NCBI RefSeq assembly: GCF_000498535.1
Contig: NZ_AVGG01000023.1
Location: forward strand, 1-64,000
DNA: 64,000 nucleotides
Source of the DNA: Flavobacterium limnosediminis JC2902
Lineage (GTDB): Bacteria > Bacteroidota > Bacteroidia > Flavobacteriales > Flavobacteriaceae
Direction of reading: 5' to 3'
Shown here: positions 23,218 through 32,742 of the stretch, piece by piece
Position numbering within the stretch: position 1 is the stretch's first letter
Layout of the letters: every line of letters begins with the position of its first letter
Notes under the pieces: generated by a model
Told to the model about the DNA's origin: nothing
What the model saw: only the letters and a program-made list of their open reading frames with translations
The model's database searches: none
Translations under genes and position numbers: made by a program

Positions 23218-24549
23218 TTACAAAATTCCCCTCGCTTTAATTTCCTGGTATTTGTTAATCGTATCCAAAGTAAGGTTTTCCGGTTGCGTCAGTACCGAAT
23301 AAATACCGTATTTCTTAAGTTCGCTCACAATCAGTCGTTTTTCGAAGGCAAATTTTTCGGCTATGGTCTGATCGTATACATCCTGAACAGTCGTTGCTTT
23401 TTTATGGATTAATTCATTTAATTCAGTGTTGCTGAAGAAAACAACCACCAACAAATGGTTTTTAGCAATTCCTTTTAAATAGGGGAGTTGACGGTGTAAA
23501 CCATCTACGGTTTCGAAATTTGTGTAGAGGATAATCAGACTTCGGTGGTTGATGTTTTTCTTGATATCCACATACAAACGGCTGTAATCGCTTTCAAAGA
23601 AATTTGTCTTGATGTTATAAAGGTTTTCCAGAATCAGATTCATTTGCGACTGACGGCGTTCGGCAATGACACGGTTTTCGACTTTTTTGGAGAACGAAAA
23701 CAGTCCTGCTTTATCGCCTTTTTTCAGAATCACATTGGATAAAACCAAACTCGCGTTGATGGCATAATCCAGCAGACTCAGTCCGTTAAAAGGCATTTTC
23801 ATCACACGGCCTTTGTCGATAACCATGTAAACCGTTTGCGATTTTTCATCCTGAAACTGATTCACCATTAGCTGATTTCGTTTCGCTGTGGCTTTCCAGT
23901 TTAAAGTTCTGATGTCATCACCCTGAACGTATTCCTTAATCTGCTCAAACTCCATTGTATGTCCGATACGGCGGATTCGTTTCAGTCCGTATTGCAACAG
24001 ATTGTTGGAAAAAGCCATCAGGTCGTATTTTCGTAACTGAATGTAAGACGGATACGTTGGCACCATCTGATTGTTGGCAAAGGTAAATCGTCTTGAAATC
24101 AATCGAAGCGGTGAGGAGATATACACATTCAGGTTTCCGAAGAAATATTCTCCGCGTTCGGTTGGCCGTAAATGATAGTCGAAATGATCTTTCTCATTGG
24201 CGGCTATTTTTCGGTTAATTTCGAAATTACGCATCTGAAACTGAAACGGAATTTCATCAATCACCTTTACAAATACAGCAAAAGAATACTGGTTTTTCAG
24301 TTTGATTGTGATGGGATTTTCGTCTCCGTTAGAAAATTTTTCCGGTGCGTTTCGCGTTGCTTTTATGTCTTGACGACTTGCAAACAACAATACGATATCT
24401 AAAGCCGTAAAAGCAATCAGTAAAAACACAAAGAGCCAGCAAACCTTGTACAGACTCGGGAAAAAATAAGCCAAAACAAAGCTGGCTATAATGCCCAAAA
24501 GCACATAGAAAAACAGATTGTTAAGGTATAATTTCTTAAAAAAATGCAT
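23218..24549 (-). CDS. DUF58 domain protein (MoxR cluster)
   Basis: The 443-residue protein has two N-terminal membrane helices (about residues 12-28 and 36-56). A beta-sandwich region and a DUF58 domain follow, with the signature EFEQIKEYVQGDDIRTLNWKATAKRNQLMVNQFQDEKSQ (about residues 198-237, given in part). DUF58 proteins resemble von Willebrand factor A domains and work with MoxR ATPases. The gene overlaps the moxR-like stop by one base (ATG within TTA/CAT). The stop codon lies in a transposon target duplication. Confidence 0.9.
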   Translation of the reverse strand: MHFFKKLYLNNLFFYVLLGIIASFVLAYFFPSLYKVCWLFVFLLIAFTALDIVLLFASRQDIKATRNAPEKFSNGDENPITIKLKNQYSFAVFVKVIDEIPFQFQMRNFEINRKIAANEKDHFDYHLRPTERGEYFFGNLNVYISSPLRLISRRFTFANNQMVPTYPSYIQLRKYDLMAFSNNLLQYGLKRIRRIGHTMEFEQIKEYVQGDDIRTLNWKATAKRNQLMVNQFQDEKSQTVYMVIDKGRVMKMPFNGLSLLDYAINASLVLSNVILKKGDKAGLFSFSKKVENRVIAERRQSQMNLILENLYNIKTNFFESDYSRLYVDIKKNINHRSLIILYTNFETVDGLHRQLPYLKGIAKNHLLVVVFFSNTELNELIHKKATTVQDVYDQTIAEKFAFEKRLIVSELKKYGIYSVLTQPENLTLDTINKYQEIKARGIL

Positions 24550-25616
24550 TAGCGCGGAATTTCTACGGTATCGATAATCTGGCGGATAATTTCTGTGGAA
24601 GTAATGCCTTCCATTTCACGTTCCGGCGTAACCATAACACGGTGTTGTAATACGGGAACTGCTGCATCTTTGATGTCTTCCGGAGTCACGAAATCACGTC
24701 CGCGAAGCGCTGCAAAACCTTTGGCTGCATTTAAAATCGCAATGGAAGCACGCGGCGAAGCACCTAAATACAGGAATGCATTTTCACGGGTATTCATCAC
24801 TATTTTGGCGATGTATTCCACCAAATGACTTTCAATCATGATTTGTTTTACCAGACTTTGGTAATTGCCGATTTCAACTTTTGAAAGAATCTGACGGATG
24901 TTCTCCAGTTTGTTTCGGTCCTGTAATGCGTTTTCCTTTTGAAGGATACTGATTTCCTCTTCAAGTTTCGGATAATCGATGCTGATTTTAAACAGGAAAC
25001 GGTCCAATTGCGCTTCCGGCAAACGGTATGTTCCTTCCTGCTCAATCGGGTTTTGAGTAGCGATAACCAAAAACGGAGCGTCCATTTTATAAGCTTGTCC
25101 GTCAACTGTAATCTGACGTTCTTCCATTACTTCGAAAAGTGCGGCCTGTGTTTTGGCAGGGGCACGGTTGATTTCGTCAATCAGGATGAAATTGGAAAAA
25201 ACGGGTCCTTTTTTGAACTGGAATTCCGATTTCGATAAATCAAAAACAGAAGTTCCGATGATATCCGAAGGCATTAAATCCGGCGTGAACTGAATTCGGC
25301 TGAAATCCAATGCCAGTGTTTTGGAAAGCAATTTGGCAGTTATGGTTTTAGCCACGCCCGGAACACCTTCCAAAAGTACGTGCCCGTTAGACAAAACGGC
25401 AACCAATAACTGATCGATCATTTTTTGCTGACCTACGATAACCGAACTCAATTCGGCTTTAATCTCGTTTACGCTTTGTAACAACGGCGCCAGATTGATT
25501 CGGGTTTGAAAGTTTACATTCTCATCCGAAGATGTTGTTGTTTGTGTCGCCTCAGTTGAAAAATCAGGGGTTGAAGTTTCGGTTAGCGGTGTGTGGTTAT
25601 TTTCGAAAGTATCCAT
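24549..25616 (-). CDS. MoxR family AAA+ ATPase
   Basis: The 355-residue AAA+ ATPase has Walker A GVPGVAKT (84-91), Walker B ILIDEINRAPAKTQAALFE and sensor IATQNPIEQEGTY. A low-complexity Thr-rich N-terminal extension covers about residues 1-40. MoxR ATPases act as chaperones that activate membrane or metalloprotein complexes together with DUF58/vWA proteins. It sits directly before the DUF58 gene and 1 base after the DUF4350 gene, in one operon. Confidence 0.95.
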   Translation of the reverse strand: MDTFENNHTPLTETSTPDFSTEATQTTTSSDENVNFQTRINLAPLLQSVNEIKAELSSVIVGQQKMIDQLLVAVLSNGHVLLEGVPGVAKTITAKLLSKTLALDFSRIQFTPDLMPSDIIGTSVFDLSKSEFQFKKGPVFSNFILIDEINRAPAKTQAALFEVMEERQITVDGQAYKMDAPFLVIATQNPIEQEGTYRLPEAQLDRFLFKISIDYPKLEEEISILQKENALQDRNKLENIRQILSKVEIGNYQSLVKQIMIESHLVEYIAKIVMNTRENAFLYLGASPRASIAILNAAKGFAALRGRDFVTPEDIKDAAVPVLQHRVMVTPEREMEGITSTEIIRQIIDTVEIPR

Positions 25617-25617
25617 A

Positions 25618-26808
25618 TTACTTTAATTTTTCTATTGCTTTACTGATTTCGATAACGTCTTTTTCGGTGCTCTCCATATTGTTTCGGTGCTTTTTTATCA
25701 GTCGTACCACATATTCAATATCGGTTTTGTCTTTTCCGGTTTTCTGATGCAGGCGATTAATGAAAGTGTCATCCAGATTGAACGTGTCAATCAGATAATC
25801 GGTGCGTATTTTTTCCAGGAAATAGATGATTTTTTTATCAATGATCACATAATGATTCCCTTCCTGTAGGTATAAATTTCCGATGGTTTTGGTGAAATCC
25901 ACCGTAGTATTCTGCAAGGGTACTTCTATCGGGATAATGCGTTGTCTTCGTTTAGCATTGAAAATAATGAACGTCAGCATTCCGATTAAAAACAGATACC
26001 ACGCCCATTTTAAAGCCGGCTGACTCAGGATGTAGCGCATCGGTGAACCCGAAAGTTCGTCATTTTTATATCCTCTTGCCTGCCAGAAAACGGTTCCTTT
26101 AGGTAGATACGATAAAATGTTTGCACAATAACTGGCGGTGTTTTTATTCAGCAAATAATAATTAGAAAAAACGGCTGGCTGGGTATGCAGATAGAAATGA
26201 CCTCTTCCGTAAGGTACTTTTATGAAATTCACAAACTTGGCAGTGTCAATCTCCTGATGTCCCAAAACGGTAGTCTTCAGCGAGTCGGTTTTACTGAAAT
26301 AGGAGCGACTGGCGCCTTTTTTGAAAGTATATTTCTGATGACTGAAAACATCGTTGGTCAGATTGAAATACACGCTGTCGGTTAAGGAATACTGGTTTCC
26401 GAAATCGGTATTTAAGGTATCCATCAGCTTTTGAGGAAAATCTTTCATACTCAAAAAAGCCGTATTTCCGTGTTCCACAAACCAAATCAGTTCATTCAAC
26501 GATGGTTCGTCGAATTCGTTGTTTTCAGAAATCATCAGAATCGTGCCTTTTACATTGTAAGTCGAATCGGCAGAATTGTATTTCGGATCTAAATATTCAT
26601 AAAGAGTGCCGTTGAATCGCTGGACCTTCTGTTTCGGTAATAAACTGTCGATTTCTTTGTCTAAAACATAAAGTCCAAACGGAATTTTGTCCTTCGTCGC
26701 GTAGGATGTTGTCCAGTCAATTGGTTTTTTGCGGTTGGCGTCAATCACTATAATTCCGATAACAATCAGCACAAAAAACGCAATGTATATTTTGAGTGTC
26801 CTGTTCAT
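25618..26808 (-). CDS. DUF4350 domain protein
   Basis: The 396-residue protein has an N-terminal membrane anchor (about residues 7-23), a DUF4350 domain with the motif LIWFVEHGNTAFLSMKDFP, and a second membrane helix in the middle (about residues 265-285). A cytoplasmic C-terminal part includes the paired-helix segment DTFINRLHQKTGKDKTDIEYVV. DUF4350 proteins accompany MoxR and DUF58 genes; biochemical function is not known. The start is one base from the DUF4129 gene stop, so they are co-transcribed. Confidence 0.82.
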   Translation of the reverse strand: MNRTLKIYIAFFVLIVIGIIVIDANRKKPIDWTTSYATKDKIPFGLYVLDKEIDSLLPKQKVQRFNGTLYEYLDPKYNSADSTYNVKGTILMISENNEFDEPSLNELIWFVEHGNTAFLSMKDFPQKLMDTLNTDFGNQYSLTDSVYFNLTNDVFSHQKYTFKKGASRSYFSKTDSLKTTVLGHQEIDTAKFVNFIKVPYGRGHFYLHTQPAVFSNYYLLNKNTASYCANILSYLPKGTVFWQARGYKNDELSGSPMRYILSQPALKWAWYLFLIGMLTFIIFNAKRRQRIIPIEVPLQNTTVDFTKTIGNLYLQEGNHYVIIDKKIIYFLEKIRTDYLIDTFNLDDTFINRLHQKTGKDKTDIEYVVRLIKKHRNNMESTEKDVIEISKAIEKLK

Positions 26809-27558
26809 TTAGATGGAATTAATGGTTTTAACGAAGGCTTTTTCGGCTTTTTCAAACAGGGCGTCGTCAACTCGAAATTCGCCATACCAACTGTAATCAT
26901 AAATATAAGACAGGTACTGAAAATCTTCTTTGAGTGAATTGCGTTGTATTTCGTAGAGGTAATCGGAATTGGTTTTCTCAATATCCCATTCGATTACGCC
27001 GTTATCCGACATTTTTTTCAAGAGCCATAAGTAATAGTAACGAATCGACAAACGATGGTTATTGGCCGCTTTGCTTTTCTCGATAATGCTTTTGAAATCG
27101 ATATTGTGGATGTCTTCTTCGTGATAGTCGGAAGTGCTGATTTTCTTTTTGGATGATTTACCGAAAATCCAGCCGCCTTCTTTGTTGATGATGGCTTTCA
27201 CGATAAGGTAGACCACAAAAAGTACAATCAGGATAGCCAGTACCTTAACAACGACTTCAAAAAAAGTAGCATTCCCTTCACCGTTTCCGAAAGAGAAAAT
27301 ACGGTCTAACCAATATTGAAGCCAGGCTTTGAAATTATCCCAGCGGGACGTGTCTTTTACAATCGGTTGGTACTGAAATTCTTCGGATGTGTAATCGCGC
27401 TGAAAATTCTCCCTGAAATGAACGGGTGTGATTGCCGAATCTGCCTGAACAGACTGTTCATAGGCATAGGCAATAGTGTCTTTTTCCGTTTGGGAAAAAA
27501 CAATGCCTGAGATAAAAAATAATATGTAAAAAAGTACTTTATTCACTGTAAGTTCCAA
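26809..27558 (-). CDS. DUF4129 domain protein
   Basis: The 249-residue protein has a signal-like N-terminus (VLFYILFFISGIVFSQ), a membrane helix (about residues 105-125) and a C-terminal DUF4129-type domain (SIRYYYLWLLKKMSDNGVI and IYDYSWYGEFRVD). DUF4129 domains are found beside MoxR clusters and next to transglutaminase-like proteins. Its start overlaps the upstream gene end by 20 bases. A GTG four codons in is a possible alternative start. Confidence 0.8.
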   Translation of the reverse strand: MELTVNKVLFYILFFISGIVFSQTEKDTIAYAYEQSVQADSAITPVHFRENFQRDYTSEEFQYQPIVKDTSRWDNFKAWLQYWLDRIFSFGNGEGNATFFEVVVKVLAILIVLFVVYLIVKAIINKEGGWIFGKSSKKKISTSDYHEEDIHNIDFKSIIEKSKAANNHRLSIRYYYLWLLKKMSDNGVIEWDIEKTNSDYLYEIQRNSLKEDFQYLSYIYDYSWYGEFRVDDALFEKAEKAFVKTINSI

Positions 27559-28495
27559 TCAGATCAATTTCGCTTTTCGGTGTATTGTTCTCGTTTTCCT
27601 CACGAAGGCTGTAGTAAATGATTCCTTGGTTTACCAAAATGAAATTCTGGAAGACGAAATTCATTACTATCGACAGTATCATGGTAATCCCCATCATCAG
27701 CATAAAGAATGAGAGTTGTTCTCCTCCAAAACCGGCTGTCGGATTTTGACTTTCCAAAGTGGTAAACATTGAAATCATTCCTATTACATACGGAATCATA
27801 CTCACAAAGCCGACTACTATCTGCATAATCAGGTACATAACCGCAGTCGACCCCACCGTTGGCCAGAATTTTTGTTTTAATAAACTGAAACCGTCGCCCA
27901 ATGCTTCAAAATAGCCTTTATCTGTTGAAATATAATCGTAAAAACTGAGCGAATACCAACACATCATCGCCGGAATCAATATCATCAGTAAAGGAATACC
28001 AATCAGGATGAATGCTAAGGCAAAGCCCAGCCCAATCAGAATTGCCATCAGGGGGATTAGAATAAACAACGAGGCAATAAAAAAGACAACGATTTTGCCC
28101 AATTTACTTTTGATTACCGTAATGATTTCATCGGTTGTGAAATCGGATTTCTTTTCCATCAGATTCAGATAAGCCACAGGGAAAGCATAGCTCAAAAGAC
28201 TCAGGAAAAGGATGCAAATGGCTGTAAAAATACCCAGAATGATGACTAAAGTCAGATTATCACTTATATATGCGTCGAAATTGGTATTCATTGTATTTGT
28301 GCCGCCTCCGAAATTGGAATACAATCCTTCAAAAAACACCTTCATCAGGAAATAAACCAAAACCAGAAGCACCAGTAAAAAACCGCCGTTTATGATAAAA
28401 TAATTTCGGAAGTAATGCTTACCGTGCATTTTAAAGAACGTAAAGGTGTCACCGACCAATTCGCCGAAGTTTCTTTTTTTAAAGAGTTGAAACAT
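27539..28495 (-). CDS. Multi-pass membrane protein of MoxR cluster
   Basis: The 318-residue protein has about six or seven hydrophobic segments and an N-terminus (MFQLFKKRNFGELVGDTFTFFK) typical of Bacteroidota integral membrane proteins of the glycerophosphoryl-diester-phosphodiesterase membrane-domain type. Function is unknown. It overlaps the SpoIIM-like gene by 17 bases and the DUF4129 gene by 20 bases, so it is part of the operon. Confidence 0.72.
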   Translation of the reverse strand: MFQLFKKRNFGELVGDTFTFFKMHGKHYFRNYFIINGGFLLVLLVLVYFLMKVFFEGLYSNFGGGTNTMNTNFDAYISDNLTLVIILGIFTAICILFLSLLSYAFPVAYLNLMEKKSDFTTDEIITVIKSKLGKIVVFFIASLFILIPLMAILIGLGFALAFILIGIPLLMILIPAMMCWYSLSFYDYISTDKGYFEALGDGFSLLKQKFWPTVGSTAVMYLIMQIVVGFVSMIPYVIGMISMFTTLESQNPTAGFGGEQLSFFMLMMGITMILSIVMNFVFQNFILVNQGIIYYSLREENENNTPKSEIDLIGTYSE

Positions 28496-29459
28496 GATTT
28501 TTAGTTGTTTTTCGGTTAACGATAAAAGGATACACCAGGAAATAATAAGCGATAATCGACAGCGTTCCCAGAATTATGAAAATGTTTAGAACCCTTGGCA
28601 TGTCAATGGAATAACGGGTGATAAACCCTTCCAGAAAACCGGCTGCAATGGTAAACGGAATCGTGGCCAGGAATATTTTTAAGCTGTCCTTAAATCCGGT
28701 TTTAAAAGAATTGACGCGGGAATACGTTTTCGGAAACAGTATGCTGGCCCCTAAAATGAATCCGCATCCGGCCTCAATGACCATTCCGAAGATTTCCATG
28801 GCACCGTGAATCCAGATACCGCGAACGCTTTCCCAAAACACGTTTTCATGATAGAAAAAATACTGGAATGATCCCAACATGATGGAATTCTGTATCAAAA
28901 CAAAAAACGTTCCGATACCGCCAAAAATCCCGTAGACATAACATTTTGCGCCCACAATCAAGTTGTTAAGCGTGATTCCGATGAAACTGCCCCAATTACT
29001 GCCGCCTTTATAAACTGCTACCGGATTACCTTTTTCGATGTTTTCCAATGTCATGTTCACATAAGAATCACCCAAAATGAGACGTACAAAAGTGGCATCA
29101 TTATGCGCCGAGATGACTCCAATTCCTGTACAAAGGAAAAACAGCAGGAAAGCATATAAAATGTACCTTCTGTATTCGTAGACCAAGAGCGGAACTTCGG
29201 TTTTGAAAAAATAAACCAGCCGATTGGTTTCCTCGCGTTTGGTTTTATAAATTTTCTGATAAATCTGAGAAGCGAGATGGTTTAAATAAACCACCGTTTT
29301 ACTTTTGGGATAGTAGGTTTGGGCATACGATAAATCATTCACCAAATGAATGTACAAACTTGCCAATTCATCCGGATTTTTTTTAGCTTTGCCAAAAATA
29401 GCCTGTTCAAATTCAAGCCATTTTTCTTTATTTTGTTTTATAAACGCGACTTCTCTCAT
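28479..29459 (-). CDS. Stage II sporulation protein M (SpoIIM) family protein
   Basis: The 326-residue protein has a cytoplasmic N-terminal helical region (about 1-105). A SpoIIM-like membrane domain with five hydrophobic segments follows, with the conserved IWIHGAMEIFGMVIEAGCGF and NNLIVGAKCYVYGIFGGIGT. In non-spore-forming Bacteroidota this family accompanies MoxR and RDD genes; the job is not established. It is the first gene of the leftward MoxR operon; the RDD gene lies divergently 21 bases away. Confidence 0.87.
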   Translation of the reverse strand: MREVAFIKQNKEKWLEFEQAIFGKAKKNPDELASLYIHLVNDLSYAQTYYPKSKTVVYLNHLASQIYQKIYKTKREETNRLVYFFKTEVPLLVYEYRRYILYAFLLFFLCTGIGVISAHNDATFVRLILGDSYVNMTLENIEKGNPVAVYKGGSNWGSFIGITLNNLIVGAKCYVYGIFGGIGTFFVLIQNSIMLGSFQYFFYHENVFWESVRGIWIHGAMEIFGMVIEAGCGFILGASILFPKTYSRVNSFKTGFKDSLKIFLATIPFTIAAGFLEGFITRYSIDMPRVLNIFIILGTLSIIAYYFLVYPFIVNRKTTKNHVSTL

Positions 29460-29480
29460 AAAGAGGCTAAAATATGAAAT

Positions 29481-30224
29481 ATGTCAGAATTATCAATAAC
29501 CACGACACAAAATGTGAACATAAATTTTCAGGCCGCTTCCGTGGGGGACAGAATTGTTGCGCAGTTGCTTGATATGCTGATAAAAGCGGCGTATGTTATC
29601 GTTGTTTATTATATTTTTTTCTATCTGATAGGACTTAATGACTATATGGAAAGTGCAGATAATTGGTCGCAGACAGCTGTTATAATGCTCTTCGGATTAC
29701 CAGTCATTTTTTATTCGTTGGTTCAGGAAAGCCTGATGGAAGGGCAAACCTTCGGAAAAAAAATAATGAAGATCAAGGTGATTAAGCTCGACGGATATCA
29801 GGCTGGTTTTGGCGATTACCTGATGCGTTGGCTTTTCAGATTGATTGAAATCAGTATCGGAAGCGGGATTATCGGTTTAATTGCGATTTCCGTGAGCAGT
29901 AAAAACCAACGTTTGGGAGACATGGCGGCGGGAACAGCGGTTATTTCGCTAAAAAACAACATCAATATCAATCATACCATTCTTCAGGAAATTGATGATG
30001 ATTATGTGCCGACGTATCCGTTGGTAATAAAACTTTCAGATAATGATGCCCGAATTATAAAGGAAACATTCGAATCGGCATTGAAAGCGAAAGATTTCCG
30101 ACTGATTTTTAAACTCCGACAAAAAATAGAATCCGTTACGGGGATTAAAAGCCAATCGGACAGCGATTCCGATTTTATGCGAACCGTATTGAAAGACTAC
30201 AATTACTTCACCCGAAATATGTAA
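29481..30224 (+). CDS. RDD family membrane protein
   Basis: The 247-residue protein has an RDD domain: the hallmark motif SVGDRIVAQLLDMLIKAAY near the N-terminus, four hydrophobic segments, and GQTFGKKIMKIKV followed by RLGDMAAGT. A charged cytoplasmic C-terminal extension covers about residues 175-247. Transport function is often proposed but is unproven for this type. It is divergent from the SpoIIM gene and probably co-transcribed with the TRIC-like gene 2 bases downstream. Confidence 0.9.
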   Translation: MSELSITTTQNVNINFQAASVGDRIVAQLLDMLIKAAYVIVVYYIFFYLIGLNDYMESADNWSQTAVIMLFGLPVIFYSLVQESLMEGQTFGKKIMKIKVIKLDGYQAGFGDYLMRWLFRLIEISIGSGIIGLIAISVSSKNQRLGDMAAGTAVISLKNNININHTILQEIDDDYVPTYPLVIKLSDNDARIIKETFESALKAKDFRLIFKLRQKIESVTGIKSQSDSDSDFMRTVLKDYNYFTRNM

Positions 30225-30226
30225 AG

Positions 30227-30829
30227 ATGTTTGAATTACTGGATATTTTAGGAACCATGGCTTTTGCCGTTTCGGGCGCCTTAACCGCAATGAATAAAAA
30301 GATGGATCCTTTTGGGGTACTGATTATTGCCTTTGTGACTTCTGTGGGTGGCGGAACCCTGCGCGATGTCCTTATCGGAAGAACTCCGGTGGGATGGATG
30401 ATGAATTTAAACTATGTTTATATAATTACTGCAGGTTTTGTTTTGGCACTGATTTTTAGAAAAAAATTGGATCGTTTCCGTACTTCCATGTTCCTTTTTG
30501 ATACCATCGGATTGGGAGTTTTTACTTTAATCGGATTGGAAAAAGGATTGGAAAAAGGATTGGAGCCTCCTATTTGTATCGCTTTAGGAACCATGACCGC
30601 TTGTTTTGGCGGTGTGATCCGCGATATTTTGTGTGGAGAAGTTCCGGTGATTTTCCGTAAAGAAATCTATGCCACGATTTGCATTGTGGGCGGCGTTTTC
30701 TTCTTTTTTCTGAAAAGTATCAAAATTCCCGAAGATCTGATTTATTTATTCACTTCGGTACTGATAATAGCCATTCGATTGATGGCCGTGATTTTTAAAT
30801 GGTCGCTGCCAACGGTCGAAAAGGTTTAA
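30227..30829 (+). CDS. Trimeric intracellular cation channel (TRIC/UPF0126) family protein
   Basis: The 200-residue protein has two repeats of the UPF0126 three-helix unit with the Gly-rich motifs SVGGGTLRDVLIGRTPVGWM and CFGGVIRDILCGEVPVIFRKEIY. Prokaryotic TRIC relatives form trimeric cation channels, and E. coli YicG belongs to the same family. It is located in the inner membrane. Its stop overlaps the convergent T9SS cargo gene by four bases (TTAA). Confidence 0.9.
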   Translation: MFELLDILGTMAFAVSGALTAMNKKMDPFGVLIIAFVTSVGGGTLRDVLIGRTPVGWMMNLNYVYIITAGFVLALIFRKKLDRFRTSMFLFDTIGLGVFTLIGLEKGLEKGLEPPICIALGTMTACFGGVIRDILCGEVPVIFRKEIYATICIVGGVFFFFLKSIKIPEDLIYLFTSVLIIAIRLMAVIFKWSLPTVEKV

Positions 30830-32625
30830 TGATTCAGATACAGATAGCCGTTTAGCGGTTTAGGATAATCCGGATCATTCAGGTATAAGATATAAAAATA
30901 GGTTCCGTCTGGCGCCTGTGTGTTTCCTATGCCGTCTTTTACGTAACCGTCCCATTCCGGCGTGTTGTTATTTCCTTTCCATATTTCTCTTCCCCAGCGG
31001 TTGTATATGTACAATTCGTAATTAACAAAAACATCACGCAAACCTTCAATATGGAAGGTGTCGTTCATGCCGTCGCCATTAGCGGAAACCGCGTTGTAAA
31101 CTATAGGAGGGCATGGTTTTACGGTTAGAAAGAAGGAAGTCGTGGTGAAACATTCCGGTCCGTTGATGCGAACGAAAATCTGCTTCGGCGTTGTTGCAGC
31201 CATATAATTGGAAGGATCCGCAATCGGGTTTACACCGGCATTGGCTTCAACCTGCGATTCATGGAATGTTACCGTGCTGTTTGGATCTGAAGTTACCGTA
31301 TTTTCATACGCGGAAAAATCAAATAAGCCTTCTGTATAGCCTCTGTTGCAGGAAACCAGATCGTCAAGCGGATTGGGAGTTGGTCCGACTGCAAGGGTTG
31401 CGGTCATTGTGGCGTTATTGTTGTTTTCCAGTAATTCCGTGACTAAACCCGGTTGGTCCACAATAATTTCGATTGTAAAATTGAGTGAAATTCCACTTGG
31501 TATGGTTACGAACTGATAGAAGGTTTCGCTGTCGCCAATCTGAATGTCATTCTGGGTTTGATTCGTTCCCACAATAATACCGTCGGCGTAAATTGTAATG
31601 GTTGTCCCGGCAGGCAGAAAATCAGTAGCGTTGATATTTGAAACTGTATAGTTGACAGCCACGTTCCTGGAATTACATTCAACCCCCGTCTGATCGATAG
31701 TAACCGTTGCATCCGGTAACTGACTGTTCAGTTTGGTTACAATCGAGTTTATCATAACGAAATCCTGACCTGAAGTCAGTTGAATTTCCGCAGAAGTGTC
31801 GCCAATCTGAATGTTGTTCTGAATGTTATAAATATCCAGATCCATGTTGTACAGCGTACTGCTTCCGATTATTGTGCTTGTTCCGTTAAAAGCATTATTG
31901 GACGGATTTAACGGAGGATTACCCAAAACGTTTCCGTTGATGCTCAGAGATTCGGAAACGGCAATGTTCCGATCGCCCTCCCAGGCCAAAAAACCGATTT
32001 TAGCATCCTGATTATCAATTACATTAAGATTGGATAAGGTGATGTGCAGGTAATCGATTGTTCCCGGAGTGGGAGGTGATAAATTTTCCAATCCGTCATA
32101 AATATTCAGAACATTCAGTGGAAGTGTATTGTTTTTATAGACTACGATTATGGCCCATCCGGCAAAATTGGTGGCGTTGAGGTAGTAAGTGGGTATCAGG
32201 GCATTCAAATCTAAATCCGACAGCGTATAAGTTCCGTTTCCTTGTGCGGTTACTATTGGGGTTACATCATAAAACGCACTGAAAAAAGTATAACCGGAAC
32301 TGGTCTGCGTAGTTGTAAATGTCCTTTGTGCCGTTAAATCGATTCCGTTTAATTTTACATCAAAATCGCCTGTGCCCGATCCTGCCCAATAGAGGTAGGC
32401 CTTTTCAATTACGTCTCCGGAAACGAGGTTTAAATCCGCAGAGGAGCTGGTTAGCATGTAATTAGGGTACATATAGGTGTTTTCGTCAGGATTCAGTGTA
32501 TTTCCAAAGAAGGTAAAGTCATATCTTCCAAAGAATTGGTTGTAAAGAGCAATATCCTGTCCAAAGGAAATTCCGGAAAACAGACAAAAAAGAACACTGT
32601 AAAAGCAAAGTAATTTAATCCTCAC
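30826..32625 (-). CDS. Secreted protein with type B T9SS sorting domain
   Basis: The 599-residue protein has a signal peptide (LLCFYSVLFCLFSGISFGQ), long beta-rich domains including a CARDB-like segment (about residues 310-420), and a C-terminal gliding-motility-type (CHU_C) sorting domain. That domain carries NGDGMNDTFHIEGL, YNRWGREIWKG and PDGTYFYILYL. Type B CTDs direct export through the type IX system, consistent with gldF/gldG nearby. It ends overlapping the TRIC-like gene by four bases. The ligand of this surface protein is unknown. Confidence 0.88.
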   Translation of the reverse strand: MRIKLLCFYSVLFCLFSGISFGQDIALYNQFFGRYDFTFFGNTLNPDENTYMYPNYMLTSSSADLNLVSGDVIEKAYLYWAGSGTGDFDVKLNGIDLTAQRTFTTTQTSSGYTFFSAFYDVTPIVTAQGNGTYTLSDLDLNALIPTYYLNATNFAGWAIIVVYKNNTLPLNVLNIYDGLENLSPPTPGTIDYLHITLSNLNVIDNQDAKIGFLAWEGDRNIAVSESLSINGNVLGNPPLNPSNNAFNGTSTIIGSSTLYNMDLDIYNIQNNIQIGDTSAEIQLTSGQDFVMINSIVTKLNSQLPDATVTIDQTGVECNSRNVAVNYTVSNINATDFLPAGTTITIYADGIIVGTNQTQNDIQIGDSETFYQFVTIPSGISLNFTIEIIVDQPGLVTELLENNNNATMTATLAVGPTPNPLDDLVSCNRGYTEGLFDFSAYENTVTSDPNSTVTFHESQVEANAGVNPIADPSNYMAATTPKQIFVRINGPECFTTTSFFLTVKPCPPIVYNAVSANGDGMNDTFHIEGLRDVFVNYELYIYNRWGREIWKGNNNTPEWDGYVKDGIGNTQAPDGTYFYILYLNDPDYPKPLNGYLYLNH

Positions 32626-32742
32626 TGTAATTTGATTTGTGTTAAAAATAGGAAATATTTTTCATCAGGCATAATTGGTTGTGTAAAAGATGGGTTGAAT
32701 TTGAAGAAAAATTACTACTTTTCGGGAGTTTATCAAGGTTTA

